From Spinacia oleracea (lineage: Eukaryota; Streptophyta; Magnoliopsida; Caryophyllales; Amaranthaceae), in assembly GCF_020520425.1 (NCBI RefSeq), contig NC_079491.1, forward strand, positions 35,641,449-35,705,448: DNA of 64,000 bases, written 5' to 3'. Below the pieces are notes generated by a model. It had not been told where the DNA came from and did not search any database. It worked only from the letters and a program-made list of their open reading frames with translations. Shown here in pieces: positions 22,253 to 32,430 of the stretch; within the stretch, counting starts at the first letter, position 1, and every line of letters begins with the position of its first letter. Position numbers and translations under genes: made by a program.

Positions 22253-23370
22253 TACCCTCTTATACGCCTCAATTATTTTAGAGACATTACTAGACGTAGC
22301 ACCATCATTTACAACCTTCTCACTTCTAGTCCAACAGAATTCATTTTCTTTTTAGAGTTCATAACCTTGAGGTGGAAGACTTGTGTATGATTTGTTTTGA
22401 TTAATGTTGCTAGCTAGTTGAGCAAGTTGGGTTTCAATCATTTTCAAATGAGTGCACTACTACAAAAAAGGCCTAAGGAACCATTTATAGGGAACCGATT
22501 AAGTTATTTCCATAGTTTCTTAGATAAAGGAATCGTGTTTAAATGATATCTGGTTTCTTATGTAAATAAATAAGAAACCAAACATGATTTTTGTCAAGTT
22601 TCCTAGCTTTAAGATACTAGGTGTGTCTAAAACCGATTTCCTATTTTTGATTAACAAATAAAAAAGTAAAAATTTAATTTATTGTTAAAATCTAAAATCG
22701 ATTTTGCAGTTACGGGTAAGATCTGAAACAAAAATTAGATTTTCCCCCTGATCTTATGTAGTATGAAAAGAGATTTTGGATTTTTTTTTCCAGTTTTATA
22801 TACGTAAATAACTTCAAAACTGATTAATGATCTTCCTCTACCATGTTATTTAATCTCTATCCTTCGAATCGGTTGGCAGTTTTATAATCAGCAAGTTCTA
22901 GAGCCACCGGCAAAAGTGCGAGTATCGGTGCCTCAAACACCAAGCGAAACACCAGCGTCGCTGCTCCTGGGGAGACAAGGTTACACGTTGTCGAACAAGC
23001 GGTCGTCGACACCAAAGTGCAACTGTTTTCCTGATGGCCCGTTAGGATTAAGATCTGCAATTTGAACTCGCGATCTTTGCTCATTAAGATCTGCAATTTA
23101 AACTCGTCTAGTCATCAATACCAAAGTTCTTCCGCCTGGTTCACTGACTCCACAACTCGTGACGTCACCCTCACCTGTAAGGTAACTTGTATGATTCACA
23201 ATTGTTAATTTCTCTCTCTTTTGTTGAGTTTCTGATTCATTTTATTAGATTAATTAGTGGTTACATACTTGATATATAAAGATCTGCAATTTGAAATTCG
23301 CAAAATTGATTGATGAGTAGATTATAACCAAGTTTAAGAATTGTTTTAGATGTTTTGAGTATTTAATCAT

Positions 23371-23712
23371 CCAAAATGATAAAGGTCGCAACATGCGACC
23401 TTTAAGCCGTGTCACAATGATGACATGGCATGCTTATGTGTCGCGATTTAAATAGGAAATTAAAATATTTAACTTATATATTCTATTATACATGTATCAA
23501 AAAAAGGTAGGAAAATCTTAATATTCTAATTTGTTTCCTTCTTTATATTGATTACCGTATTTACATAATTTCATAGTAAAAATATTGCATTGATAGTAAA
23601 AATATTATGATGACGTATAGCCTACGTGGCGCATACATGTACCAATTAAACTCCAACACGTAAGATTGCGACAACTAAATATTGTCGCAACTTGCGACAT
23701 TTATCATCACCC
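23371..23712. mobile_element. MULE-type MITE, 342 bp (copy 1, nested in CACTA)
   Basis: TIRs contain ATGATAAAGGTCGCAACATG on the left and ATGATAAATGTCGCAAGTTG on the right (inverse). A perfect 9-bp duplication TTTAATCAT lies at 23362-23370 and 23713-23721, the Mutator hallmark. The left TIR is itself palindromic (GGTCGCAACATGCGACC). No coding capacity. A second copy lies in the intron of the small heat-shock gene at about 28223-28546. Confidence 0.88.
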
Positions 23713-23765
23713 TTTAATCATATGCAACCTTTTTCCTTTACGAATCACAGAACATCATTAAGCGA

Positions 23766-23767
<2 letters not shown>

Positions 23768-23803
<36 letters not shown>
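23768..23803. repeat. (TTA)n microsatellite
   Basis: About twelve TTA units inside the CACTA element. Confidence 0.95.
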
Positions 23804-23804
<1 letters not shown>

Positions 23805-24383
23805 AATTTTATAATATATTGGAATTCGATTAATTTAGCATTGCAATTGATGATTGCAGGTCACAGCTCAAAGTAAAGAATCATGTTTTGTTCGTGATTA
23901 TGTTAAAAAATGCATCTTATTGTTGCTTCTTTGTTTTTCTATCATTCAAATTAATTTCATTTTAGACTACTCTAATACTTGTATCATTGTCAATTAAATG
24001 AATTATACTTTTCCATTTTATTGATTGCCTTTTAATTATTGAGCTCTAATCATGGATCCAACTGTAAAACAATATTGTGCTATAATTTTTTAATAAGAAA
24101 ACAAGCACAGAATCCTGTTATTTATGAAATTAGGTTCAATAGATGATGCCAAAGAAACTGGACTTCAAAAATATGCGGTTTCCTAGCCTCCTTCTATTAT
24201 TGGTTTAGAACACATCAAAGAAATCGAATATTTTGTAAAAATAGTCTCTTCATAATATCTAAGTGAATGGACCAAAAATATGGTCTTTTAGGCTAAGAGA
24301 CCTACTATCTAGGCACCTTACAATCTCCCGTCCCCTTGGCTTGTTTCGCCCGGTCTCCTAGGCTATTTTTTGTAGTAGTGGTG

Positions 24384-25199
24384 CTGGATTTATTGAATCC
24401 AGCCTCAAACTCTACATTCTTCTTGGCTTGAGCCCAATAAAAGACTCCATAAGAAATTCTAGATTGGACTTAGGAGAGAGGAGTTGTGAAGGAGCATTGT
24501 TAAATCCGGAAGAAGTATGAGGGTATTGATTGTCATAAGGTCTAGGTCCATTGAATCTAGGAGGAGGAAAATTATTTTTGCAATAATGATTTCCTAGATT
24601 CCGTTGATAGCCCCCATGAGAGCTCCCTGTATAATTCTCTTAACTGTAATTATAACCCCCTCCACCTTGACGATTATGATTATAATTACCTTAGTTGTAT
24701 TGAGGTTGATTACCATAACCATACGCCTTGGAAATGGCCATGGAAATTTGATTCATGATAAGCATTTGCATTAGTAGGGGGATCTCTAGGACTTTGTTTC
24801 CCACCAAATCTAGGGTTTGGGGGGACCATCATACCTAGTTCTAACATTCAAAGAATTATCATATTCTACATCATTTTAATTCTTATATTAAGGATCATTC
24901 TCCACATAAGATCGATACATTTTTCAAAAGAAGGCACAAAGAAGGAACATGATCATATCCACCACATAAATCACAATATATGGAATTAGGAGGCCGACAT
25001 GGTGTTGTAAGAACTCACCTTGCCCTTCCCTTTGGCGAGAAGGGTGGTCGATGGAGGAGGGATCGTCGATGGAGATGGTGGTTGATATGGATCTCTCTTA
25101 AGCTTCTCAAGTCTAGAGGTGAGCTACTCAATTATGCTAGCTTGCTCCAAAGCATAAGTCCATCCTTTCCTATCATCGTTGCAACCCATACTATAATTG
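24384..25199 (-). pseudogene. Athila gag C-terminal region, decayed
   Basis: On the minus strand the reading is fragmentary but rich in Gly, Tyr, Asn and Arg (GGYNYS and NQYPHTS-like words near 24640-24500), as in the basic C-terminal half of Athila gag. Several stops interrupt it. The CACTA insertion lies immediately to the left. Confidence 0.55.
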
Positions 25200-25861
25200 T
25201 TGTAACTCCTAGTACCAACGTGCCGTGCTTGGTAGTTTTGCGCAACATCTTCAATTATCTCCTCGATTTGATCCTCGGTTCTATTCATGATAGGATCGCC
25301 CGCTCCAGCATCAAGGCTTGTCTTGGAGGCCGGACTAATCCCTAAATAGAACGTTTGAAGGAGAATCCATTTTTGAATCCCATGATGAAGGCATTAACGT
25401 TGGTACTCTTTAAAACATTCCCAAGCCTAAAACAAGGATTCATCCCTTTTTTCAAAGGATTTAATCTTGTTCCGGTACTCGGTGGTCTTGTCATGACAAT
25501 AGAATTTGATTAGGAAGTCACTTGTTAGTTTATTCCATGTTTTGAGTGAGTTTGGCTTGACCTCCTTGTCAAGCCAATCACTAGCCCTTCCTATCAAAGA
25601 GAAACGGAAGAACTTAAGCCGAACATACTCCGATGTCGCCCCATTGTGCTTGATTATGTCACAATAACGTTCAATTTGCTCGAGGTTTTCATGCGGAGAC
25701 TCGTTTGCGTTGCCACAAAAAGGGTGGCTTTGGACGAGAGACATCAATGCCGGGAGGATCTCGAAATTGTTGGCATTGGTGGTGGGAGCTTGAATACCAC
25801 ATGTTGCTTCAAAAGCCTCCGATATCCAAGGTTCTTCACCGGTAACTCCATGTCCTCTTGA
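25200..25861 (-). pseudogene. Athila gag
   Basis: Leftward frame: NANNFEILPALMSLVQ, then IERYCDIIKHNG and VRLKFFRFSLIGRASDWL, the conserved retrotransposon gag core (about 106 codons open). After a TAG at the end of this frame it continues in the same frame with AWECFKEY, a TGA or TAG break, HHGIQKWILLQTFYLGI and DAGAGDPIMNRT, all typical Athila gag. The codon-start ATG could not be fixed because the first recognisable residues precede the Met at 25747. Confidence 0.82.
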
Positions 25862-26321
25862 AAACTTTAAATGGTTATTACTAATGCAAACTTTAAATGG
25901 TTGAGTGAGTTCATAAAGTGGAAAATAAATTCATTTGAAAAAATACCCAAAAATATGCATAGCAAGAATTTATCGGGAAACAATTTAATCTCCATTTTGA
26001 AGTCTCCCACATGGTCATATTAAATAGACTCTCAACTGCAGAAAGTGACTCATAAATATAGAATCAATAACAAAGTGCAAATATGTGAGCCCACTTGACC
26101 AAATGTGAGCAATAAATAAACATCATAGAAAACTTCATTTACAACAACCTCAAACAATAATTATACAGTGAAGAGTGTTTATCAACACTTGACATTTAGC
26201 TTTTTTCACATATTAATATGAGCACATCCTACTCTGGGTAAATTTTCAATAGCACATTTCTAAACAACACAACAGACATGAGAAGATGGTACGTACTATA
26301 TGCAAATTTGATAAATATATA
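25862..26321. other. Possible Athila leader; no feature resolved
   Basis: AT-rich sequence upstream of gag in element orientation. No LTR end or primer site could be recognised. Confidence 0.3.
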
Positions 26322-26693
26322 GGCAAATTTGTCAAAAAGTACCTTGTAAAATCCGAGTTTGTGAGAAACTACCTTAGAATGTCGTAATAAACTATCTTAT
26401 AAAAATTTAACTTATAACATACTACCTTTGGAACATGAATTCAAAATTTTGGGGTTGACTTATTAGGTGCGCGCGTATCGCATGATTACACACGGAAAAT
26501 GGTTTACTAAATGGCACATGAGACACATATGGTAAAATCAATCCCGTAATTTTAAGTAAAAGTTCATAATTCGGGAGAAGGTAATGTCTTAAAACATAAA
26601 TGTTTTTATAAGGTAGTTAGTTAAACTTTTTAGTAATGTACTTTTTCGCAAAACACGTAATAGATTATAAGGTAATTTTTTGACAAATTTACC
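26322..26693. mobile_element. TIR MITE, about 372 bp
   Basis: The left end GGCAAATTTGTCAAAAAGTA and the right end (inverse) GGTAAATTTGTCAAAAAATT form TIRs of about 25 bp. The interior is AT-rich and noncoding. No clear target duplication was seen (flanks AAATATATA and ATTCTCAAA), so the superfamily is not assigned. Confidence 0.7.
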
Positions 26694-26696
26694 ATT

Positions 26697-26830
26697 CTCA
26701 AAACGAAATAACAAGACTTCACATGATTATATTTTACCTTACACATAAATAACAAGATTCGGCCAAAGGAAGGTATATAAATAGTACTCAAGGTCAAACT
26801 GTATCAACTAAAAAAGAATGGAGGAAGTAC
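26697..26830. mobile_element. Stowaway-like fragment
   Basis: The right part ends TCAACTAAAAAAGAATGGAGGAAGTA, similar to the right half of the Stowaway at 27175-27428. The left end is missing or unrecognisable. Confidence 0.4.
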
Positions 26831-26832
26831 TA

Positions 26833-27095
26833 ATTCCTCCGTTTTTAAATACTTGTAACGTTTTGACTTTTTCATACTATTCATTTAATCTACTTTGAAC
26901 ATTCTTGGTGTTTTTTATGTAAGATAAAACATAGTCATGTGGGATCTTTTTAGATTCGTCTCAATGTGTATTTTCAAATATCAAATTTTTATAATTTTTG
27001 CATAAAGAAAATGTAAGATATAAATGAACAAATTAAGTTGTGCATTGACATGCGTGAAAGTAACATACATTGCGAGTATTAGAAATCAGATGAAG
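26833..27095. mobile_element. Stowaway-like MITE (degenerate)
   Basis: Left end TTCCTCCGTTTTTAAATACT and right end GCGAGTATTAGAAATCAGATGAAG (inverse-matching with several changes), flanked by TA. AT-rich, no ORF. Boundaries within a few bases. Confidence 0.65.
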
Positions 27096-27174
27096 TATAT
27101 GTTTTTAAATTATTCCAAGTCACCCACTCTATAATACAGAAGTACATTTTCCTAGAGTAATTGAAAAATCAATA

Positions 27175-27428
27175 CTTCTTCCATTGTTATTTAGTTCACA
27201 CATTTCTTTAATCACGTTTACCAATATAACTTTTTTTATATACTACCAATACAAATTTTATCATTAATATATTTATAAAGTTGATATTTTGGATTATTTA
27301 TCAAGTGGGATTTAACAAAATCTCACGTGACTATATCTTATCTTACGCATAAACAACGGAATCCGATCAAAATAGGGTGTGAATAATGTTAAAGTAAAAC
27401 CGTGTCAACTAAATAAGAACGGATGAAT
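27175..27428. mobile_element. Stowaway MITE
   Basis: Left end CTTCTTCCATTGTTATTTAG, right end CTAAATAAGAACGGATGAAT, forming TIRs of about 22 bp with TA on both sides. About 250 bp, noncoding. It lies roughly 400 bp upstream of the first heat-shock gene. Confidence 0.75.
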
Positions 27429-27557
27429 TAGGAAGCTAATTAATATAACAGAAAAATCTTTTCCAATCCCGGACATAAAACAGAAATTCCGAAAATAAAA
27501 CACTGTTTGGGAATTTTGAAAAACTATGAAGCAAGCTAAGTGATCTGGTGTCTTACC

Positions 27558-27578
27558 ACAAAGCAAAGCAAAGCAAAG
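27558..27578 (+). repeat. (AAAGC)n motif in the upstream region of heat-shock copy 1
   Basis: Four AAAGC units at about -280 from the ATG. The same motif occurs upstream of copy 2 at 39926-39944 in a similar context (TCTTACYACAAA before it), which shows that the promoter region was duplicated together with the gene. Confidence 0.75.
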
Positions 27579-27768
27579 TCATAAGCTAGCATATATTCCA
27601 CCAAAAAGACATAAAATGAGAGAAAAACATAGATTTGGTATTGTTTAATGTACATCTTTTAGGTACTTAAAATACCTTTACATTTCTTTCAATCAAAATA
27701 ATCAAATTGGAAATACGGCTTCTACATGAATAAAGATCGAGAGAGTCTTACACATGACTCAACACTAG

Positions 27769-27776
27769 TATAAATA
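27769..27776 (+). promoter_or_regulatory. TATA box of small heat-shock gene copy 1
   Basis: TATAAATA lies 75 bp upstream of the ATG at 27851, giving an expected leader of about 45-50 bp. Upstream there are partial heat-shock-element-like runs (AGAAATTCCGAAAA near 27482; GGAATTTTGAAAA near 27511). The nGAAnnTTC spacing is imperfect, so heat inducibility is not proven by sequence. Confidence 0.7.
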
Positions 27777-27850
27777 AGCTTCAATTCTAAGAATAAGTAA
27801 ATAAATAACCATACATCTTCTAGTATTTCTATATTTGGTATAGCATAAAA

Positions 27851-28899
27851 ATGGCAAGTAAGGTATTAGCATGCTCGGTTTCAACTGTAGTGTCCAACCG
27901 GGCCTTTAATAGCCCATTACCAGTTGGTTTGGTCTCATCGGCCCCATCTGTGGTGTCGGCTGGACAACCCAAGAAGAAGCCTTCTTCAAGGTCGTCCCTA
28001 GTGGTTCGAGCCCAACAAGGAGGTGGACAGCCAATTGACTCTCACAATCCCATGACTGGTGAACCCTTTCACAAGAAGGTCGCCCTCCTTGAAACCTCTC
28101 CTTACGGTAAATATAAAATATTCCTCTACTACAACTTATTTACTTTCACTTTTACCACATCAATATTGCATTTGTGACACTTTTCTCTCTAAGGGTCGTG
28201 TTAACCAAATATTTTCTGTATGCGAAAATGATAAAGGTCGTAACATGCGACCTTTAAGCCGTGTCACAATGATGACATGACATGCTTATGTGTCATGATT
28301 TAAATTGGAAATTAAAATATTTAACTTACATAACATATTCTACATGTTTCAAAAAAAAGGTAGAAAAATCTTAATATTCTAATTTGTTTCCTTCTTTATA
28401 TCGATTACCTTATTTACATATTTTCATAGTAAAAATATTGTATTGATAGTAAAAATATTCTGATGACGCATAGTCTATGTGCCGCCTATATGTACCAATT
28501 AAACTGCGACACGTAAAATTACGACAGCATTAGTTGTCGCAAGTCCTTCCATATGATATAATTACTAATGCTTTATTTTATTTTTATGTAGTCCGGACCC
28601 CCTGGAATACTAGCGAGGATGAAAACGAGATCAGGATGTGGTTTGACATGCCAGGAACTGCAGCAGAAAATATAGAAGTGGATGTTGTGGATAATTTGCT
28701 AGTGATTAAGGGAGAAGGTGGAATTGATGCTTTTGGAAGGAAGATCCATAGCCCCTATGACACCAGGGTTCAATTGCCTTCTAATTCTTGGAACGAAGAG
28801 ATAACGGCCGTCTTTAAAAATGGAGTTCTGTATATTACTGTGCCAAAGATTACCAAATTTGAGCACAAAATTATCCACATTCCCGTTAGATCCGTCTAA
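27851..28899 (+). CDS. Chloroplast small heat-shock protein (HSP20 / alpha-crystallin domain), copy 1
   Basis: Two exons, 27851-28106 and 28592-28899, joined by a GT-AG intron (TACG|GTAAAT ... TGTAG|TCCGG) in phase 1, giving 187 residues. The first 50-55 residues are Ser/Val-rich without acidic residues and end SSLVVRAQQ, a typical chloroplast transit peptide. From about residue 86 an alpha-crystallin domain reads RTPWNTSEDENEIRMWFDMPG, with LLVIKGEG and LYITVPKI as conserved strands (each within family norms). The tail IIHIPVRSV holds an I-x-V-type motif. Such proteins are ATP-independent chaperones that bind unfolding plastid proteins. Unlike HSP21 (about 227 residues) it lacks the Met-rich amphipathic region between transit peptide and core, and no exon for it exists in the intron. 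A MULE-type MITE fills most of the intron. Confidence 0.88.
28223..28546. mobile_element. MULE-type MITE (copy 2) in the heat-shock gene intron
   Basis: Nearly the whole sequence matches the MITE at 23371-23712 in the same orientation (for example AATGATAAAGGTCGTAACAT at the left end and AAACTGCGACACGTAAAATT near the right). The right TIR is shortened and ends GTTGTCGCAAGTCC. Flanks TTCTGTATG and TTCCATATG agree at 7 of 9 positions, a possible decayed 9-bp duplication. It makes up about two thirds of the 485-bp intron but leaves both splice sites free. Confidence 0.82.
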
Positions 28900-29404
28900 T
28901 TCTAATTCCTTAGTCCTTACCTGTTATGTATTCATTAAAATGAATTGGCTCTCAAGCTTGCATGTGAGACATTGCATGCGTTCAGAATTTTAATTAACAT
29001 CCTTCCATTTAAATTTTAAATATTACTACGTATTCGTGAATAAAACTCATTGTTTAACCTGCTTTTATGTCATACTTCCTCCGTATTTTAATTTAAGTGT
29101 CACACTTTGATATTTTGACAGTAGTACTAGGTCTTCTTTCACATACTAGCTATACTATACGTGGACGGAAGATTATTATAAGTTCTATTGACAAAGGAAT
29201 AGGGTGAAAGATACAAATCTTTATTAAATTGCAATCACTTCAGTTCTAATGATTTGATTTCGATTGTACTGTCCAAGTTCTCAATCAAGATACCAAACAC
29301 AATATGTAATCACATTTGAAGTAGTATAGCCGATATCCATTCACATCGATCATATTGCTATATCTTAAAATAAAATAATAATCGAATGTTATAACATGAT
29401 CAAT
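28900..29404. other. 3' flank of heat-shock copy 1
   Basis: This contains the 3' UTR (no single strong poly-A signal; AATGAATT-like near 28938). At 29072-29130 there is a half Stowaway end, ACTTCCTCCGTATTTTAATT, without a clear partner. No gene. Confidence 0.5.
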
Positions 29405-29600
29405 TGTTGAAATAAACCATCACGAACAACACAGGTGATTGTCCCACATTAATAAATTTAAGATGAGAAAGTTAATCACTTAATAAGGCTAATTAACGGA
29501 ATACTCCACTAACTTATTTCCACATGGTTTTAAGGTGGAACCTCATACGATCTTGATGTCTTGAACTGGACTCTGTCTCTTGATGAATTGTATCATACGG
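29405..29600 (-). mobile_element. Solo or partial TRIM LTR, same family as 15324-15866
   Basis: Read rightwards, TGTCCCACATT, then GATGAGAAAGTTAATCA, then TTTTAAGGTGGAACCTC and TCTGTCTCTTG occur in the same order as in the reverse complement of the TRIM LTR at 15.3-15.9 kb. Divergence is considerable. The expected TGTTGAA start is at about 29403. It is the only LTR-like block here, so it is probably a solo LTR. The orientation label is opposite to the complete TRIM by base order; treat strand as tentative. Confidence 0.6.
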
Positions 29601-30515
29601 CTAGTTGTATATTGTAAGATACAACGAAGGCTAATTTTTGGAATACGTACTCTTAGTTATTGAGCCATGCATGATTCCCCTAATTACCACCAAAAACAAA
29701 CGTATAGGTTTACAACGGGGAATGTGGCAAACTAACCCATAAGTTTGATGTCATGTGCAAATCAGCCCTTTACCTTTTAAATGTAGCAAATCAACCCCAT
29801 AACTAATGTACAATGTGCAATTGGCTTCCAATTGCCATTTTTCGACCAATTTCCATCGGATATTATTATTGTAGCCGGAAAACGAATATAGTTTTTCTTT
29901 TCCGAAATAAAATAACATACTTGTATATTTTTGTATAAGTATACGAACGATGTCTGGGTATTCTCTTCACATCACTGCTTTTCTCCTTCATATCTTCATC
30001 TTCCACCAACTTTTCTTTCCCCTCTATTCATGGCAGCAAGCAGTGTTATACACCATACAAATTCCATTCTGATTATCCCCAATATATTCAATTCCCTAAT
30101 TGATTATCCCCAATAAATACGATTCCCCCTTTATTACCTTCTACCCTTAACAATTTCAGTCCCTCCTTTAATTATCTTCAAAGCCCTGTACAAAATGACA
30201 TCAAATGATTAAGCTCGGAGGATTTGCATTTTGCAGCATAAAATCTGCTCCACTATAAAATTAAAACAAGTAAAGGGTATATGGTAATTCAAGAATCTTG
30301 AAAATTATGTGGAAGTAAATTAGCAATCATTCGTAAGTTCGTTTTTTTTTGTTGGTTTCTGTATTTTTAATATTTTTTTAATCGCAGTCAGTGTTTTACA
30401 TGCTCTAATTGGACATACACTAATCTTGTTTTAATTGTATATAAGGTATTAATTGGGATTTATAAGGAAACTGTTTTTTTGTTCGTATGATATTATTTTC
30501 CGGCGATTATAATAC

Positions 30516-30676
30516 TGTCAAATATTGTGTAATCTCGTATCCTTCTCATTAATAACACACGTATATATATAGTACAACTCATTACCTAAACCCTAGATTA
30601 CATATTAGGTAACATACCATATTTAGGACTCTACAGAATATTCACAATATAATATCTCCTATATTCTATCTTAACA
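30516..30676 (-). repeat. LTR (3' in element orientation) of copia derivative
   Basis: 161 bp with TG...CA ends; identical to 31628-31788. Confidence 0.92.
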
Positions 30677-30683
30677 TCCCCCC

Positions 30684-30814
30684 TCAAGGTGGAGCATGAA
30701 GATCTCGAATGCCCATCTTGTTCAAAAAAAACTCAAATTGCTTCTTCCCCAACGCTTTAGTGACGATATCTGCTAACTGAACCTTCATCGACACATACGA
30801 CGGGCTGATGACCG
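30684..30814 (-). pseudogene. Copia RNase H C-terminal remnant
   Basis: The minus frame reads SYVSMKVQLADIVTKALG, then KKQFEFFLNKMG and IRDLHAPP before a TGA at 30684-30686. This is the conserved C-terminus of copia pol (Q-x-AD-I-x-TKAL ... LG/MG-I). It is followed at once by the purine tract, as in a normal element. Everything N-terminal of it is gone, so the piece has no catalytic residues. Confidence 0.85.
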
Positions 30815-30984
30815 CCTTGTCTCACTCTCATCACTACCCGTTGTCTCATCGACACCTGTCGTTGGTGAGACGACGTCTGATCCACTCGACTGGGTGTATA
30901 ATGTTGTTGTTCCTCCCTCACAGGCGACGACACCCCTTCGTCGACGCCACTAGTCAACGACACGTCCTCATTGTCACCTGTATG

Positions 30985-31075
30985 CGACAACACTCCCTCA
31001 GTATCACCCGTAGGTGACGACACTCCCTCAGTATCACCCGTAGGTGACGACACTCCCTCAGTATCACCCATATCA
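30985..31075. repeat. Tandem 30-bp repeat inside the copia derivative
   Basis: Three to four units of GACGACACTCCCTCA followed by GTATCACCCGTAGGT; a more diverged unit precedes them. On the minus strand the units code GDTEGVSSPT repeats in a 108-codon frame that may descend from the integrase-RT linker, or may be fortuitous. Confidence 0.8.
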
Positions 31076-31627
31076 TATAACATAACTCTATCTCATATGA
31101 TATTCTATCCTCTAGGATAACTACGTTATCCTTTACTCCCTCCCTCAATCGTAACGGCAGTCTCACGAACGTTGCGATTGGAAACACCATTCTTCAATTA
31201 AAAAAAATCGAGCAAGAACGCCATTCTTTTCGAACCTGCACTTTTTTTTTTCTTGATGAGAACGCCCTTCTTTTCGAACTCACCAATTATCTCAATACAA
31301 CGGGAACGCCTTCCGGCTTCTCTTGAGCAAAATCATGCTCAATCCGTCATTGATTTTTCGGAGCAAAACCAAACTCAGATCCACACTCGAATCCGATCAG
31401 CAGAAGGCTTCATGCACTAACCCATACTCTAAAATATCACCAAAAAAAAAAATTAACATCAATAATTTTCTAACATTCACGTACCAACCCCACAATACTC
31501 CTACTTTCTTCAACCATATTCACAGCGGAACTCTTCGAATCCCGCCGGTGGGTTGTATTTTCTAACCCACCGGCAGGGAATGATTTTTGTAAAAGGTCCT
31601 TAGGATCTCCCTAAGCTCTTGATACCA

Positions 31628-31788
31628 TGTCAAATATTGTGTAATCTCGTATCCTTCTCATTAATAACACACGTATATATATAGTACAACTCATTACCTA
31701 AACCCTAGATTACATATTAGGTAACATACCATATTTAGGACTCTACAGAATATTCACAATATAATATCTCCTATATTCTATCTTAACA
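31628..31788 (-). repeat. LTR (5' in element orientation) of copia derivative
   Basis: 161 bp; the primer-binding site adjoins it on the left. Confidence 0.92.
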
Positions 31789-31950
31789 AATACCTTCCGG
31801 TGGGATTTGAATGAAAATTCATAATTGGGAGTTAATTGCACATTAGGCTAAACATAAGGGGTTAATTTGCTACATTTAAAAGGTAAAGGGCTTATTTGCA
31901 CATGACATCAAACTTATGGGGTTTATTTGCCACTTTTGCCGGTTTACAAC

Positions 31951-32169
31951 TAACACGTACTTTCTCCCAGTGGCGGATCCAAATTAATATATATATTAGT
32001 GGGTTAAAAAAGTTATAGTGGGTGAAAATAATTCATATCGTATGAAAAACCCAGAATTTTTCCAATTTTATAAAATAATAATTACATGATGATATTTTGA
32101 AAATATATATTGAAATTAACACTACAACATTTTTAAATAATTTTAAAATTTATTTTTAGTTAAATGTAA
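31951..32169. other. Intergenic, possible transposon fragment
   Basis: This begins with CAGTGGCGGATCCAAATT near 31968, a phrase seen at ends of some plant DNA transposons. No partner end was found. Confidence 0.3.
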
Positions 32170-32171
32170 TA

Positions 32172-32428
32172 CCTCCGTTTCTTAAAGTTCCTTCAATTTA
32201 TTATTTGCACGAACTCCAATGCAATATGAACTAATACTATATCCAATTTGGTATGTGAAAAAATTATAAAAGTTGAAATTCTGAAAATACATACCACGAG
32301 CAATCTAAAAAGATCTTACATGTAACATTTTGATGTATTTCGTTTATAATAGTGAGAATCTATGGTCAAAAATTTCATACTTTAGACATATATTACAAAG
32401 CGTAAAGAACCTTCAGAAACGAATGTAG
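32172..32428. mobile_element. Stowaway MITE
   Basis: The left end CCTCCGTTTCTTAAAGTTCC and the right end (inverse CTACATTCGTTTCTGAAGGT) form imperfect TIRs, with TA at 32170-32171 and 32429-32430. Noncoding, 257 bp. Confidence 0.72.
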
Positions 32429-32430
32429 TA

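Larger units (their letters stand above)
22455..24380. mobile_element. Non-autonomous CACTA element, 1926 bp (inserted in Athila)
   Basis: The ends are CACTACTACAAAAAAGGCCT and its near-perfect inverse. The 3-bp duplication GTG flanks it at 22452-22454 and 24381-24383. Both features are diagnostic of CACTA (En/Spm). There is no transposase; an 80-codon minus frame near 22857-23096 has no recognisable domain. It splits the Athila gag-to-protease linker and carries a nested MULE-type MITE, so it is younger than Athila and older than the MITE. Confidence 0.93.
20757..25861 (-). mobile_element. Truncated Athila-type Ty3/gypsy retrotransposon
   Basis: In leftward order the window holds gag (25861 to about 25200), the gag C-terminal basic region (to about 24385), a CACTA insertion, an acidic linker, protease (21851-21420) and the start of reverse transcriptase (21205-20762). 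The element breaks off within RT at about 20757. The GPNSSYPV and DLGASVNLMP motifs are typical of the Athila clade. Stops in gag, before protease and in RT show it is defective. LTRs were not found. Confidence 0.85.
30516..31788 (-). mobile_element. Copia deletion derivative with identical LTRs
   Basis: Two 161-bp LTRs (30516-30676, 31628-31788), identical by eye, are flanked by the 5-bp duplication AATAC (30511-30515, 31789-31793). On the minus strand the right LTR is followed by TGGTATCAAGAGCTT, a tRNA-Met-type primer site at 31613-31627, and the left one is preceded by a GAGGGGGGA purine tract. The interior is only 951 bp and keeps just the last part of pol. Identical LTRs indicate a very recent insertion; since most of pol is absent, the proteins were supplied in trans. 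Confidence 0.92.
29717..31940. mobile_element. MULE-type MITE with long TIRs, carrying a nested copia derivative
   Basis: Long inverted ends of about 120 bp share GTGGCAAA, then CCCATAAGTTTGATGTCATG and CCTTTACCTTTTAAATGTAG. A 10-bp direct repeat GGTTTACAAC flanks the element at 29707-29716 and 31941-31950, close to the 9-11 bp typical of Mutator. Without the copia insertion it is about 950 bp and noncoding. Confidence 0.85.
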
